Shown: positions 26,356-35,895, counted from the stretch's first letter. The stretch: DNA of 64,000 nt from Alteromonas salexigens (GCF_025628895.1 NZ_JAOTJC010000006.1:252733-316732), one strand, 5' to 3'. Made by a program: numbers and translations. Notes: generated from the letters alone by a model not told the origin.

Positions 26356-27132
26356 TCACCTGCCTGAGGTTGCAAGTGTAAAGGTGTGGTGCTGTTCAGC
26401 GTCAGGCATACCGGTATCACTGAAAGTACGCTCATGCCACTGTACCGTGCCTGTACTATCCACCATCAGCAGGGTGGAGGCACGGGTTCCGTAATTCGGC
26501 GAGGTAATGAAGATAGATGACAACATCTTTTCCCACTCGTACCCAATGCCGGTATCTGGCAGGGCATGGTCAGCCGCCTGATGGTCGTCTCGCAACAAGG
26601 TGAACAACGACTCAACGGACAGCGACTCATGCTGGCAGGTATAACGGGTAAGCGCCTGCATGCCCCGGGTAACCTTCGGCCAGGGCGCATTCAGATGGGC
26701 GTTAGATAATCCGTGGATACCGGGCTGTAACGGAACAAGTGTGTTTTTGGCGTTGTTATAGACCTGCAAATTCATCACATCCCCGTACAGTAAATTATAG
26801 CCGTTATACTGGTGACGGTGACGTTGTAACTGTTCGCTGAAAACCGCGTCCGGTTGTGTATGTGTGAGCGCATTTACCACCAGTTCGCCGCGGGTACGCG
26901 CCTGACTAACCTCTCCGCCAGCGCGAATGTTGGTTAGCGCTGCAATCCGCCCACTGCGGGTCACACCCATCCAGGTGCCGCCTGCCTGCAAGTCTTTACC
27001 CGCCAGCATATCCGGGGGCTTATCCCAGAATTGGGAAATACGGGTGGGTCGGGCATAAAACTCATCCCGGTTGGCCGCGATAATTAACGGATAATCAGCA
27101 TGCTGCTTGACAGCAATAAATAAAATACACAT
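26356..27132 (-). CDS. NRDE (TANGO2-like) family protein
   Basis: A 258-residue member of the NRDE/TANGO2 family, named for the Asn-Arg-Asp-Glu motif, seen here in IIAANRDEFYARPT. The protein starts Met-Cys, and Cys2 could act as an N-terminal nucleophile after Met removal. GGTWMGVTRSGRIAALTN follows as in other members. Eukaryotic TANGO2 has been linked to heme and lipid handling; the bacterial function is unsettled. Divergent from the acyltransferase gene. Confidence 0.88.
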   Translation of the reverse strand: MCILFIAVKQHADYPLIIAANRDEFYARPTRISQFWDKPPDMLAGKDLQAGGTWMGVTRSGRIAALTNIRAGGEVSQARTRGELVVNALTHTQPDAVFSEQLQRHRHQYNGYNLLYGDVMNLQVYNNAKNTLVPLQPGIHGLSNAHLNAPWPKVTRGMQALTRYTCQHESLSVESLFTLLRDDHQAADHALPDTGIGYEWEKMLSSIFITSPNYGTRASTLLMVDSTGTVQWHERTFSDTGMPDAEQHHTFTLATSGR

Positions 27133-27242
27133 ACAAAGTCCTTAACCCGCCACATGGTCTGCCAGGAGAGGGTAGATCAGGTTACGCAATTCGGGTAAAA
27201 ATTGAGTATGCTTAGCAACAACAATAATTACAATATTACGCT

Positions 27243-27860
27243 ATGAAGCAACAGCTTGAAGAACATATAGTCCCCAACCTTATGCCCAGGCGCGGCTCTC
27301 GCTGGCTGGCCCGAGTGGCGAGCTGGGGTTTCAGACAGCGGGGCTGGTCAGCACAGGGGGAGTTGGTGAATGACTCACGTGCCATACTGGCTGTAGCACC
27401 GCATACGTCCAACTGGGATTTTTTTATTGGGCTATTCGCTTTGTTTGCCTTGCGCCTGCGGGTGTCTTTTTTCGGCAAACACACCCTGTTTTACCCCCCG
27501 CTAGGCTGGCTCATGCGCCGCCTCGGCGGGATCCCTATCGAGCGCAGCCGTGCTCACGGGGTAGTTGAGGCAATTGCCAGCGCTATCCGTAAACAAGAAG
27601 CCATGGTGCTGGCACTGGCTCCGGAGGGCACCCGCAAGGGAGTCTACCCTTGGAAAACTGGCTTTCTGCACATTGCAAAGCTGGCGCAGATCCCGGTGCA
27701 GCTGATTGCGCTGGACTATCGTAAAAAATGTATTGTATTTGGGCCGGTGTTATCGCAGGTAGATAATGTCGAAGAACAAATGCAAACTATTTATGCATTT
27801 TATGCTACGGTTGCCGGCAAGTATCCTCAAAACTGTATTACAACGGAGCCTCTCGCGTGA
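27243..27860 (+). CDS. Lysophospholipid acyltransferase family protein (PlsC-like)
   Basis: A 205-residue 1-acylglycerol-3-phosphate acyltransferase-like protein. The catalytic HX4D box is APHTSNWDFF near residue 53, the acyl-acceptor motif ALAPEGTRKG is near 125, and GGIPIERS lies between. The central hydrophobic stretch (IGLFALFALRLRVSFFG) would sit at the membrane. It is shorter than E. coli PlsC (245 residues), so a role other than phosphatidate synthesis is possible. The stop overlaps the GTG start of the next gene by four bases. Confidence 0.88.
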   Translation: MKQQLEEHIVPNLMPRRGSRWLARVASWGFRQRGWSAQGELVNDSRAILAVAPHTSNWDFFIGLFALFALRLRVSFFGKHTLFYPPLGWLMRRLGGIPIERSRAHGVVEAIASAIRKQEAMVLALAPEGTRKGVYPWKTGFLHIAKLAQIPVQLIALDYRKKCIVFGPVLSQVDNVEEQMQTIYAFYATVAGKYPQNCITTEPLA

Positions 27861-29107
27861 GCAAGCAGGGATTTACTACCCGTCAGGTCCATGCCGACCG
27901 TATCCTCAACAAACCCGAACATGGCGCAGTACACGCCAGCCGTACCAATTCCGTATTGTTTGAGTTTGACGATGCCCAGGGCATCATCGACGTCTTTCAG
28001 GGCAAAAAAGCCGGTCATGTTTACGGGCGTTCGTCCTCGTCCTCGGTAGCTGCATTACAGAATATGCTCAACGATCTGGAAGGCGGTGCCGGCGCGCTCT
28101 GTTATGCCACTGGTATGGCTGCAATCAGCAGTACTTTGTTGTCGCTGTTAAAAGCCGGCGATCACATCATTGTCAGTCAGTATTTGTTCGGTAATACCCG
28201 TAGTTTTATGAATACACTGGCGGATTTGGGTATCCATATTAGCTTTGTGGATGTGACCTCACTAGAAGCCGTTCGTGAAGTGTACCAGCCGAATACGCGC
28301 ATGGTGTATACCGAAACCGTCGCCAACCCGGTTACGCAGGTGGCAGATCTGCAAGCCATCGGCCGCTACTGTAACGAACGCAACGTGCTGTTAGTCGTGG
28401 ACAACACCATGACGCCGCCGCCCCTGTTTTATGGCAAAGATGTGGGGGCCTCGTTAACTGTGACTTCACTGACCAAATACATTGCCGGGCACGGCAATGT
28501 GCTCGGTGGTGCCGTAGTGGATACTGGCTTGTATGACTGGACAGGCTATCCCAACATTGCCCCGGCTTATCAGGTGGCTGAGCCCCATCAGTGGGGCCTC
28601 ACCCAGATGAAGAAAAAAGGCCTGCGTGATATGGGCGCCACTCTGTCAGCCGATGCGGCACATGCGATCTCCGTGGGTATGGAAACCCTTGCTTTGCGCA
28701 TGCAACGGGCGTGTTTCAATGCCATGAAGCTGGCCACGTTTCTGGACAACCACCCGGCAGTGGCACGGGTTTATTATCCTGGACTGAGTGATCATCCGCA
28801 GCACTTTGTTGCCCGAGAATTATTGCAGGAAGGCTACGGTGCTATCCTCAGTCTGGATTTGCAAGGCGATGCCGATCCTGTGGCTTTTTTAAATGCGTTA
28901 AACCTGGTGATCACCGCGACCCACCTTGGCGATACCCGGACCCTGGCGCTGCCGGTAGCCCCCACTATTTTTTATGAAAATGGCAAGGCAGGGCGTGAGG
29001 AGATGGGGATCACCGAGTCTATGATCAGAGTGTCGGTGGGGATTGAAGATATTGATGATTTGGTGGGTGATTTCGAAGCAGCATTGTCAGAGGTATCGCA
29101 ACGCTGA
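27857..29107 (+). CDS. Cystathionine gamma-synthase/methionine gamma-lyase family PLP enzyme
   Basis: A 416-residue Cys/Met-metabolism PLP enzyme. The start is GTG at 27857, overlapping the acyltransferase stop (GTGA). Visible are YGRSSSSSVAALQNML (phosphate-binding Tyr-Gly-Arg), the aromatic-stacking region SQYLFGNTRSFMN, VVDNTMTPPPLF, and the PLP-lysine in TSLTKYIAGHGN. The family includes cystathionine gamma-synthase, O-acetylhomoserine sulfhydrylase and methionine gamma-lyase, and I cannot tell which activity this has. Coupling to an acyltransferase is unusual. Confidence 0.88.
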   Translation: MSKQGFTTRQVHADRILNKPEHGAVHASRTNSVLFEFDDAQGIIDVFQGKKAGHVYGRSSSSSVAALQNMLNDLEGGAGALCYATGMAAISSTLLSLLKAGDHIIVSQYLFGNTRSFMNTLADLGIHISFVDVTSLEAVREVYQPNTRMVYTETVANPVTQVADLQAIGRYCNERNVLLVVDNTMTPPPLFYGKDVGASLTVTSLTKYIAGHGNVLGGAVVDTGLYDWTGYPNIAPAYQVAEPHQWGLTQMKKKGLRDMGATLSADAAHAISVGMETLALRMQRACFNAMKLATFLDNHPAVARVYYPGLSDHPQHFVARELLQEGYGAILSLDLQGDADPVAFLNALNLVITATHLGDTRTLALPVAPTIFYENGKAGREEMGITESMIRVSVGIEDIDDLVGDFEAALSEVSQR

Positions 29108-29159
29108 TAGCGACAGAGCGCGGGCTAGGTGACACTGTTGCAATAAATACTCTACATAA

Positions 29160-29183
29160 AAAAGGCCGGTTACCCGGCCTTTT
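29160..29183. terminator. Bidirectional terminator
   Basis: AAAAGGCCGG (29160-29169) pairs with CCGGCCTTTT (29174-29183) around TTAC, between the PLP enzyme and the convergent DUF4397/CHRD lipoprotein. Confidence 0.88.
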
Positions 29184-29201
29184 GTGTATCAGCTAACTCA
29201 C

Positions 29202-31673
29202 TTACTCGAAACCAAGGGTAATCTGGCCGCGAATTTCACCGCTTGGGAAAGCAGTAGAATGGAAGTTGGTGTAAAAACCACCTTCTGCCATAGTTTCCAT
29301 TTCCGGTTCGGTAAGTATGGTTTCGTCTGGTACGCCCCAGCCATTGGCGCCGTCATCTTCGAGTCCCAATACCACATCACCATTTTCACCCAGGTTACCC
29401 GCATGAATGTGTGCTGCTGTGGCCATCATTCCAAAAATGTCTACATTACCCGATAAGGCACCGGTGTCGGTATTCAGTGTGAACGCACCAAAGCCGTAAG
29501 CGGCGGTGTCTACGATCGGCACTTCCTGATCACCGGTTGCGGTAATGCCATACACCTGAATGTTGTCAGGGGTGATCTGGCCACGAATTTCACCGTCCGG
29601 GTACTCTGGTGTGTGGAAATTGGTGTAATGACCTCCTGATAACAGACGGGTCGCAGTTTCTTCATCCAACGAAATGTAGCCGTCTGTCATCCACGTCCCC
29701 GATACTTCACCACTGGCCATCAGCGGCGCAACCACGCCACCGGTTTCACCAGCAAAGCCTGTATGGATGTGAGCAGCTGTAGCGGTTTCCAGGTCCATGG
29801 TTACCGCTGTTAATTTCACTGCATTGCTGGTGGTATCAAACAGTGCGTACCCGTAGCCCATGGCATCGGTTGTTACCGGCAATACGGACTGTTCGCCACT
29901 GATGGGGAAGGTGATCACTGAGGTGGTGTCGGCTACAATCTGCCCGCGCACTTCGCCGGAAGCGTTGGCTTCCGTGTGCACATTCAGGTACCACTCACCA
30001 CTGGTCAAATCTTCCAGCGAGCTGGGTGAAATGTTGGTGGCTTCCAGCATGAAGGTGCCGTCACCGTTAGCGGTCAATGGGAACGCTACATCACCGTTCA
30101 TACCGATGTCCCCGTCGTGTACGTGGGCACCAGTCAGCCCGGATAGCATTGACGCATCCAGTGTGACCCGGAATGCCGGCATATCTTCATCAATTTCTAC
30201 TGTGGCGGTGGCGGTGTTGTCTGTCATAACCACTGGCACTTCCTGGCTACCGGTTAACGTCACGTTATACGTCATGTCGGCATTGAATGGTGGCGCTGGT
30301 GGTGCCAGGTCATCCAGCAATATCAGTTGCGGCAAATCACCTTCCATATCACCATCCGCTGCGATGGCGGTGTATACGCCCCCGTTTTCCAGCGACAGCA
30401 TATCGGTCTCTATGGCTGCGGTTTTTGAGCCGGCTGCTGTTACCGTGACAAAATAATCACCCTCTGCTAATCCGACATAGCCGGTTTCAGCTAAATCTTC
30501 AGTGGAGTAGGGCACGTCAGCGAAAGTCGGGTCAATGTCACTGATTTCACCATCACTGGTAACATAAATATCTACATTTCCTGTGGCCGGAGATGAATGA
30601 ATAATACGTACCTTGGCTTCGGTGGCTACCGAGCGAGGCATATCTGTCAGTAAGTCCAGCTCGGGCATGTCCAGCGTATTGTTTGCCACGGCGGTATAAT
30701 ACATCCCTGTTTCCAGCGTGAGCTCTTTGTCGTCTGTTACCACAACGCTGTTGTCTGCATCCGCTACCACATCAATCAGGTAAGTATCTGCGGCGACGTT
30801 CATGTAGCTGGTGGTGCGGGGAAATTGCAGACCATCTACCAGGACGGTTTCGTTATTAGCGATAACGTCCACCGCCGGGCCACCACTGATAGCGTGCGCA
30901 ACACGTAGCGCCGCCGGGGTATTAACATCATATAATTTAAAAGACGTGTCGCCGTCTGCGACTACCAGGGTGACAGGCGAATCACCCGGGCTTACGCTAT
31001 TGGTGGCGGCTACCATCAAATCCGCCCCGTCAGCAAGGTTCACAGTGCCTGAGTCATACACCACATCAGTTTCTCCGGCCGCAGTAATGCGGATACGGTA
31101 GTCACCTGCAGGCATCTCCATAGGATCTGTGGCATCCATGAATGCGGCAGTGACCAGCGGCTGTTCATCTGCAATGGCTGCGTCAGGTGCGGTGACATAG
31201 ATATCGACTGTAGGCGCTGCAGATGCTGCGTGAACAATCTGAACCTGTGCATTACCGTCAGCCACATCGTTATCCGCATTGGAAACAGGCAGCAATGCCA
31301 GGGTGTCATCTTCTACACTGCCCACCGCGAAGATTTCATAATTCATGTCAGTTTGCAGGGTCAGGTCAGATTGCAGGACCTCTTCGTCATCGCCGGGCAG
31401 GTTGGCTGTTACGCCAATATCATAGGTACCGGCCTGAACTTCGAATTGCGTGGAGGCGGTCTGGTAGTCAACGCCTTCCAGGCCGTTAAGAATTTCGTCA
31501 TTCGCGGTAATGTTCACAGTGGGTGCATCAGAAGACGCGTGGATCACCCGAACATTGGCAAAGTCCGGTTCCTGAGGGGGGTTATCTGTGATCGGATCGT
31601 CGTCATCAGAAGAGCAGCCTGTTAAGGCGAGAGTAATAGCTGATAGAGCAAAGAATGTCTTGGTCCGTCGCAT
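29202..31673 (-). CDS. Lipoprotein with four DUF4397 and three CHRD domains
   Basis: An 823-residue exported lipoprotein. The lipobox is LTGC (Cys20), followed by an acidic stretch SSDDDD. The first half contains four repeats of about 110 residues of the DUF4397 type, each opening with a variant of RVIHASSDAPTVNI (QIVHAASAAPTVDI, RVAHAISGGPAVDV, RIIHSSPATGNVDI). The second half has three CHRD repeats, each opening with variants of TGSQEVP and carrying AHIH or AHVH then a FHTPEYPDGEIRGQI-type ending. CHRD is the chordin-related domain; its bacterial role is unknown. The protein is very acidic with no enzyme motif, suggesting an adhesive or structural surface protein. Confidence 0.9.
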   Translation of the reverse strand: MRRTKTFFALSAITLALTGCSSDDDDPITDNPPQEPDFANVRVIHASSDAPTVNITANDEILNGLEGVDYQTASTQFEVQAGTYDIGVTANLPGDDEEVLQSDLTLQTDMNYEIFAVGSVEDDTLALLPVSNADNDVADGNAQVQIVHAASAAPTVDIYVTAPDAAIADEQPLVTAAFMDATDPMEMPAGDYRIRITAAGETDVVYDSGTVNLADGADLMVAATNSVSPGDSPVTLVVADGDTSFKLYDVNTPAALRVAHAISGGPAVDVIANNETVLVDGLQFPRTTSYMNVAADTYLIDVVADADNSVVVTDDKELTLETGMYYTAVANNTLDMPELDLLTDMPRSVATEAKVRIIHSSPATGNVDIYVTSDGEISDIDPTFADVPYSTEDLAETGYVGLAEGDYFVTVTAAGSKTAAIETDMLSLENGGVYTAIAADGDMEGDLPQLILLDDLAPPAPPFNADMTYNVTLTGSQEVPVVMTDNTATATVEIDEDMPAFRVTLDASMLSGLTGAHVHDGDIGMNGDVAFPLTANGDGTFMLEATNISPSSLEDLTSGEWYLNVHTEANASGEVRGQIVADTTSVITFPISGEQSVLPVTTDAMGYGYALFDTTSNAVKLTAVTMDLETATAAHIHTGFAGETGGVVAPLMASGEVSGTWMTDGYISLDEETATRLLSGGHYTNFHTPEYPDGEIRGQITPDNIQVYGITATGDQEVPIVDTAAYGFGAFTLNTDTGALSGNVDIFGMMATAAHIHAGNLGENGDVVLGLEDDGANGWGVPDETILTEPEMETMAEGGFYTNFHSTAFPSGEIRGQITLGFE

Positions 31674-31870
31674 TATTGTGTCCTCGTTGAATATAACTTA
31701 CGCGATCCTTTACGTACGGTGATTTGTGAAGATCATGTTAAAAGGCTTATTACTAAGATGTAATGCTTCACCCTAATTTTCGTTTTAATAGAATGAATGT
31801 ATCGCTTATTAAAAATATATATTCGCTTTTGCGAAATATAAAATACTGGTCTGAATAGAGGAGACCAATT

Positions 31871-32482
31871 ATGCGTAGTATTTTAGCGATCACATCCAGC
31901 CTGAACGGGGCAGTCAGCAACTCAAACAAACTTGTTGCCCAATACCTGGCAAACCGCCAGAGTACAGGCGCCGTGCGGGTAACAGAGCGGGATCTGCATG
32001 CTGACCAACTGCCCCATTTATCGGCAGAAGAAATGCAGGCGTGGAATACATCCGCCGCGCAGCGTTCAGAGGAGCAGACGCAACTGGCAACTTTTTCTGA
32101 CACGCTAATCGATGAATTAAAAAATGCCGATGAAGTAGTCCTGGGTGTGCCGATGTATAACTTTGGCATTCCTTCAGTATTAAAAGCGTGGATCGACAGG
32201 GTTGCCCGCGCCGGTGTAACATTTGCCTATACTGACACCGGACCGGTCGGTTTACTGGCAGATAAACCCGTTACCGTATTAGCAGCGCGGGGAGGCCAGT
32301 ATGCTGGTACGGAAATGGACACCCAGACAGCGTACCTGACCCATTTTTTCAATTTTATTGGGCTCTCAGATTTGCGCTTTGTGTATGCCGAGGGTCTGGC
32401 GATGGATCCGGAGAAGCAACAACATACATTATCCGTCGCTGAACAAAAAATTATTGAACTCTCAACTGCGCCCGTGGACTAA
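31871..32482 (+). CDS. azoR: FMN-dependent NADH azoreductase/quinone reductase
   Basis: A 203-residue flavodoxin-fold enzyme that reduces quinones and azo compounds by two electrons using NADH and FMN. It begins MRSILAITSSLNGAVSNSNKL, the FMN phosphate loop of AzoR. VLGVPMYNFGIPSVLKAWIDR (in two parts) and LAARGGQY are the flavin and dimer contacts. The length matches E. coli AzoR (201). A GAGGAG ribosome site precedes the ATG. It is monocistronic, divergent from the DUF4397 lipoprotein and followed by a terminator. Confidence 0.93.
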   Translation: MRSILAITSSLNGAVSNSNKLVAQYLANRQSTGAVRVTERDLHADQLPHLSAEEMQAWNTSAAQRSEEQTQLATFSDTLIDELKNADEVVLGVPMYNFGIPSVLKAWIDRVARAGVTFAYTDTGPVGLLADKPVTVLAARGGQYAGTEMDTQTAYLTHFFNFIGLSDLRFVYAEGLAMDPEKQQHTLSVAEQKIIELSTAPVD

Positions 32483-32563
32483 ATCTATGCAGTTAGCAAA
32501 AACGAGATTGCCCTCGGCAATACCGTAACGCTAAAGTGTGTTCCAAGTTGAGTGTGCTTGATT

Positions 32564-32590
32564 GCCCCGCTAATTTAGCGGGGCTTTTTT
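32564..32590 (+). terminator. Terminator after azoR
   Basis: GCCCCGCTA (32564-32572) pairs with TAGCGGGGC (32576-32584) over a three-base loop, followed by six T. It lies between azoR and the convergent peroxidase gene. Confidence 0.88.
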
Positions 32591-32606
32591 ATGCCCGGAG
32601 TTCGGG

Positions 32607-33149
32607 TTACATCGCCAACGCACTCTTTATATCGTTAATCAGAACGTCGTCTGTGGGCGTGACGCTACTCGGATAATGCTTAAGAATATTCCCTTTTTTA
32701 TCTACCAGGTACTTATTGAAATTCCATGCGGGTGCCTCGCCCGTGGCGTCGGTTAGTATGCGGTACAGGGGGTCGGCATCATCGCCTTTTACATCAGTGG
32801 GTTCGAACATGGGGAATTTAACGCCATAGGTAAGCTCACACAATTCAGCCGTTTTCCCTTCGTCCTTGGCCTCCTGATTAAACTCGTGAGAAGGAAAGCC
32901 GAGAATGGTAAATTTTCTGTCTCGGTATTCTTCGTATATGGCTTCCAGACCTTCAAATTGTGGCGTGAAGCCACAGTAGCTTGCTGTATTCACAATCAGC
33001 AGGGTATGCCCCCTATACGCCTCGCATAAATTTACTGTTTCCTGCGAATTTAGTTTGCGTTTCATGAATTTCAGAACGTCTGGGCAGCTGTTCGCAGTGG
33101 CGCTGGCAGACATCAGCAGTAACGAAGCGGCTATCAGAGGTAGTTTCAT
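32607..33149 (-). CDS. Exported glutathione peroxidase family protein
   Basis: A 180-residue thiol peroxidase of the glutathione peroxidase fold. A signal peptide (MKLPLIAASLLLMSASATA) sends it to the periplasm, unlike cytoplasmic BtuE. The peroxidatic Cys is in VNTASYCGFTPQ, the second tetrad residue in FPSHEFNQ, and the Trp-Asn pair in APAWNFNKYLVDKKG. It is a Cys, not selenocysteine, enzyme, and such forms usually use thioredoxin-like donors. It probably removes peroxides in the envelope. Monocistronic. Confidence 0.9.
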   Translation of the reverse strand: MKLPLIAASLLLMSASATANSCPDVLKFMKRKLNSQETVNLCEAYRGHTLLIVNTASYCGFTPQFEGLEAIYEEYRDRKFTILGFPSHEFNQEAKDEGKTAELCELTYGVKFPMFEPTDVKGDDADPLYRILTDATGEAPAWNFNKYLVDKKGNILKHYPSSVTPTDDVLINDIKSALAM

Positions 33150-33315
33150 TGTGTATTCCTTACCGGAAAGTGGGGGGCCTCTATAGTAAACGCCTCGCTG
33201 AGTAAAAAATCAACTGACAAGATGACTCACCTCTCTGTGGCGATGAACCTTGACCATGACGAAGTGCCAATGCGTATAATGACACCGACTGAGAAAACCT
33301 AAACAACGAGTAATA

Positions 33316-35808
33316 ATGAATAAAATAACAACATTGCTACTTGCTGCCGGCCTGACCGGTAGCCTTACTGCCTGTATGGCCACGTCATCAACGACGTCCG
33401 ACAGTGCCAGTCAAACCGCCGACAACCGTGCACCCGCTGCTACCGTTAAACCGCAGGTCGAAAAAACGGGCAACACGGGCACTACCATCACACTGGAACA
33501 AATTATGGCCGATCCGGCCTGGCTTGGGCGTCAGCCGGAAAACGCAGGCTGGTCGGTTGACGGCAGCGCGGTTGTGTATGAGCGTGAACGTGAAAACAGT
33601 GAACTTCACGACGTGTTTTATCGGGGCAGTGGCGGTGAGGCCGAGCCTCAAAAGGTGGCGATGGCCGATCTGCACAAATACCGTTTCGATGAGCGGGTCG
33701 TGAGTAATGATGGGCGCTACACGGCATTTCGTTACCAGGACAGCGTGTTTGTTATCTTCCCTGACAGCGAAATCGTGCAGCTCACCCGTGGTGGTGCATC
33801 CCTTGAAAACCTGCGTTTCATGACTGACAACCGTCTGATGGCGCAGTCAGGTAATCGCATTGTGGCCATTGACCTGACCACAGGCCGCCGTGAGCAGCTG
33901 TTAAGCTGGGCTTTTGCAGAAGAGCCCGAAGCCGTTTCAGAGCCGAAAGATTTTATTGCCAGCGAACAAATTACGCTGATTGAGTATATCGCTAAGCGCC
34001 GTCGGGATCGCCAGGCGCGCGCCGACGAACAAGATGCGTTAGCGGCAGCAAACATCGCAGTCGCACCGGATACATTTTACTTCAGCGAGGACCACCGGCT
34101 GGTCTCAGCAAGCGTATCCCCGAATGGCCGCTCAGCCATTATTGTGACCACTGAAGATACGCCCTGGCGCGATGACAGCGATGTGATGCCGCACTATATT
34201 CAGGAAGACGGCCGCATTGACAATAAAGAGGTGCGCCGCCGGGTCGCAGATGCCAAGCCGCAAAGTGATACTGTGTGGCTGGTTGATTTGTCTTCACAGA
34301 CGAAAACCGAATTGTCGTATGTACAGCTACCCGGCTACAACGAAGATGTGTTGGCTGAAGTAAAAGCTGAAAATGCACGGGCCAGAGGTGAGACGTATCA
34401 GGTAAATCGCCTTCCCCGAGCCATTGGGCTGCTGGACAGCTGGTACTGGAGTGAGCCGGCGGTTCGCTGGCACAACAACGGAGAGCAGGTTGCGCTCATG
34501 CTGGAGGCCTGGGACAACAAAGACCGCTGGATAGCCACGGTGGACTTTGACAGCCAGACACTGGTCAGTCAGCACCGCCTGCATGATGATGCCTGGGTAA
34601 ACTACCGTTTCAATCAGTTTGGCTGGCTGAACAACAGTGAAACGCTGTTTTATCAGTCGGAGCACACCGGCTATGCGCATATGTACGTGCAAAAGCCAGG
34701 GCAGGCACCCCGTGCCCTTACCAGCGGTCAGTTTATTACCGACAATCCTACGCTCACCCGCGACGACCAGTGGTTGTATTACACGGCGAACAAAAAGCAC
34801 CCAGGTGTGTATGAAGTTTATCGGGTGAACATCGCCACAGGCGATTCGCAGGCGCTGACCGATCTTAACGGCATGACCAACTACATCCTCAGCCCGGATG
34901 AGTCGTCATTGTTGCTCACTCACAGTAAAGTCACTCAGCCACCCGAGCTGTTCTTACAGGCTGCGACACCCGAGGCGGGTGCGACCCAGCTTACTGACAC
35001 ACTCAGTGAGCGTTTTAAAGAATTGCCCTGGGCAGTACCTCAGGTTGTGGCCATTCCATCTTCGGATACAAGCCAGCCCATATATGCACGGGTCTATTTA
35101 CCGGAAGATTACGAGGCAGGCGAACCACGCCGAGCGGTAGTGTTTAATCACGGTGCAGGTTATCTGCAGAACGCGCATTTGGGTTGGTCAGGCTATTTCC
35201 GGGAGTTCATGTTCCACAGTATGCTGGTACAGCAAGGGTATGTAGTACTGGACATGGATTTTCGCGCCTCAGCCGGTTATGGCCGCGACTGGCGAACCGC
35301 CATCTACCGTCAAATGGGCACCCCGGAAGTGCAGGACTTGCGTGACGGCGTCGACTGGCTGGTAGACAACGCGAATGTTGATCGTGAGCGTATCGGCACC
35401 TATGGCGGTTCTTACGGAGGCTTCCTGACGTTTATGGCGCTGTTTAACGATCCCGACCTGTTTCAGGCGGGGGCGGCATTACGTCCTGTGACCGACTGGG
35501 CTCATTATAACTGGGGTTATACGTCCAACATTCTGAATACGCCGGATGTGGATCCCATTGCGTATCGCCGTAGCTCACCGATTTACCATGCCGAGGGGCT
35601 GGAATCGGCGTTACTGATTAATGCCCCAATGGTGGATGACAATGTGTTCTTTGTTGACAGTGTTCGGCTGGTGCAGCGCCTGATCGAGCTGGAAAAAGAA
35701 AACTTTGAAACTGCGATATATCCGGTTGAGCCCCACGGGTTTGTACAGCCCAGTTCCTGGTTGGATGAGTATCGCCGCATTTACAAGTTGTTTGAAACCA
35801 ACCTGTAA
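33316..35808 (+). CDS. S9 family (dipeptidyl-peptidase-like) peptidase lipoprotein
   Basis: An 830-residue S9 serine peptidase with a lipoprotein signal (lipobox LTAC, Cys20), so anchored outside the cytoplasm. After a Ser/Thr-rich linker comes a propeller domain. The C-terminal hydrolase domain shows the nucleophile motif GTYGGSYGGF, the Asp in APMVDDNVFF and the His in VEPHGF. RASAGYGRDWR upstream of the nucleophile is typical of acylaminoacyl/DPP-type members rather than S9A oligopeptidases. It stands alone. With the other S9 enzyme and GGT in this window it points to peptide scavenging. Confidence 0.92.
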   Translation: MNKITTLLLAAGLTGSLTACMATSSTTSDSASQTADNRAPAATVKPQVEKTGNTGTTITLEQIMADPAWLGRQPENAGWSVDGSAVVYERERENSELHDVFYRGSGGEAEPQKVAMADLHKYRFDERVVSNDGRYTAFRYQDSVFVIFPDSEIVQLTRGGASLENLRFMTDNRLMAQSGNRIVAIDLTTGRREQLLSWAFAEEPEAVSEPKDFIASEQITLIEYIAKRRRDRQARADEQDALAAANIAVAPDTFYFSEDHRLVSASVSPNGRSAIIVTTEDTPWRDDSDVMPHYIQEDGRIDNKEVRRRVADAKPQSDTVWLVDLSSQTKTELSYVQLPGYNEDVLAEVKAENARARGETYQVNRLPRAIGLLDSWYWSEPAVRWHNNGEQVALMLEAWDNKDRWIATVDFDSQTLVSQHRLHDDAWVNYRFNQFGWLNNSETLFYQSEHTGYAHMYVQKPGQAPRALTSGQFITDNPTLTRDDQWLYYTANKKHPGVYEVYRVNIATGDSQALTDLNGMTNYILSPDESSLLLTHSKVTQPPELFLQAATPEAGATQLTDTLSERFKELPWAVPQVVAIPSSDTSQPIYARVYLPEDYEAGEPRRAVVFNHGAGYLQNAHLGWSGYFREFMFHSMLVQQGYVVLDMDFRASAGYGRDWRTAIYRQMGTPEVQDLRDGVDWLVDNANVDRERIGTYGGSYGGFLTFMALFNDPDLFQAGAALRPVTDWAHYNWGYTSNILNTPDVDPIAYRRSSPIYHAEGLESALLINAPMVDDNVFFVDSVRLVQRLIELEKENFETAIYPVEPHGFVQPSSWLDEYRRIYKLFETNL

Positions 35809-35819
35809 GTACGAGCAAA

Positions 35820-35832
35820 CGTCATCCCGGCG
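35820..35832 (+). repeat. REP-like half repeat 1 (CGTCATCCCGGCG)
   Basis: First of three direct copies of CGTCATCCCGGCG, spaced 24 and 25 bases apart, just after the S9 peptidase stop. This copy lacks the second half of the palindrome. Confidence 0.75.
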
Positions 35833-35843
35833 TTAAAAACCAC

Positions 35844-35856
35844 CGTCATCCCGGCG
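35844..35856 (+). repeat. REP-like half repeat 2 (CGTCATCCCGGCG)
   Basis: Second identical 13-base copy, again without the second palindrome half. The bases between copies (TTAAAAACCAC, CTGAAAAGCTCC) are partly similar, as if a 24-base unit had been tandemly duplicated. Confidence 0.75.
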
Positions 35857-35869
35857 CTGAAAAGCTCCC

Positions 35870-35895
35870 GTCATCCCGGCGCAGGCCGGGACCTC
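35870..35895 (+). repeat. REP-like palindromic element, complete copy
   Basis: GTCAT-CCCGGC-GCAG-GCCGGG-ACCTC: a six-base stem with a four-base loop and fixed flanks. It is complete, unlike the two half copies before it, and pairs with an inverted relative at 35962-35987. Confidence 0.75.

Noticed and set aside
29860-31625. Long plus-strand frames opposite the DUF4397/CHRD lipoprotein
   Set aside because: Antisense to a well-formed multi-domain gene with signal peptide; no independent start signals.
35820-35895. CRISPR-like array
   Set aside because: Only three copies of a 13-base repeat with 11-12 base gaps, no cas genes; better explained as REP-like elements.
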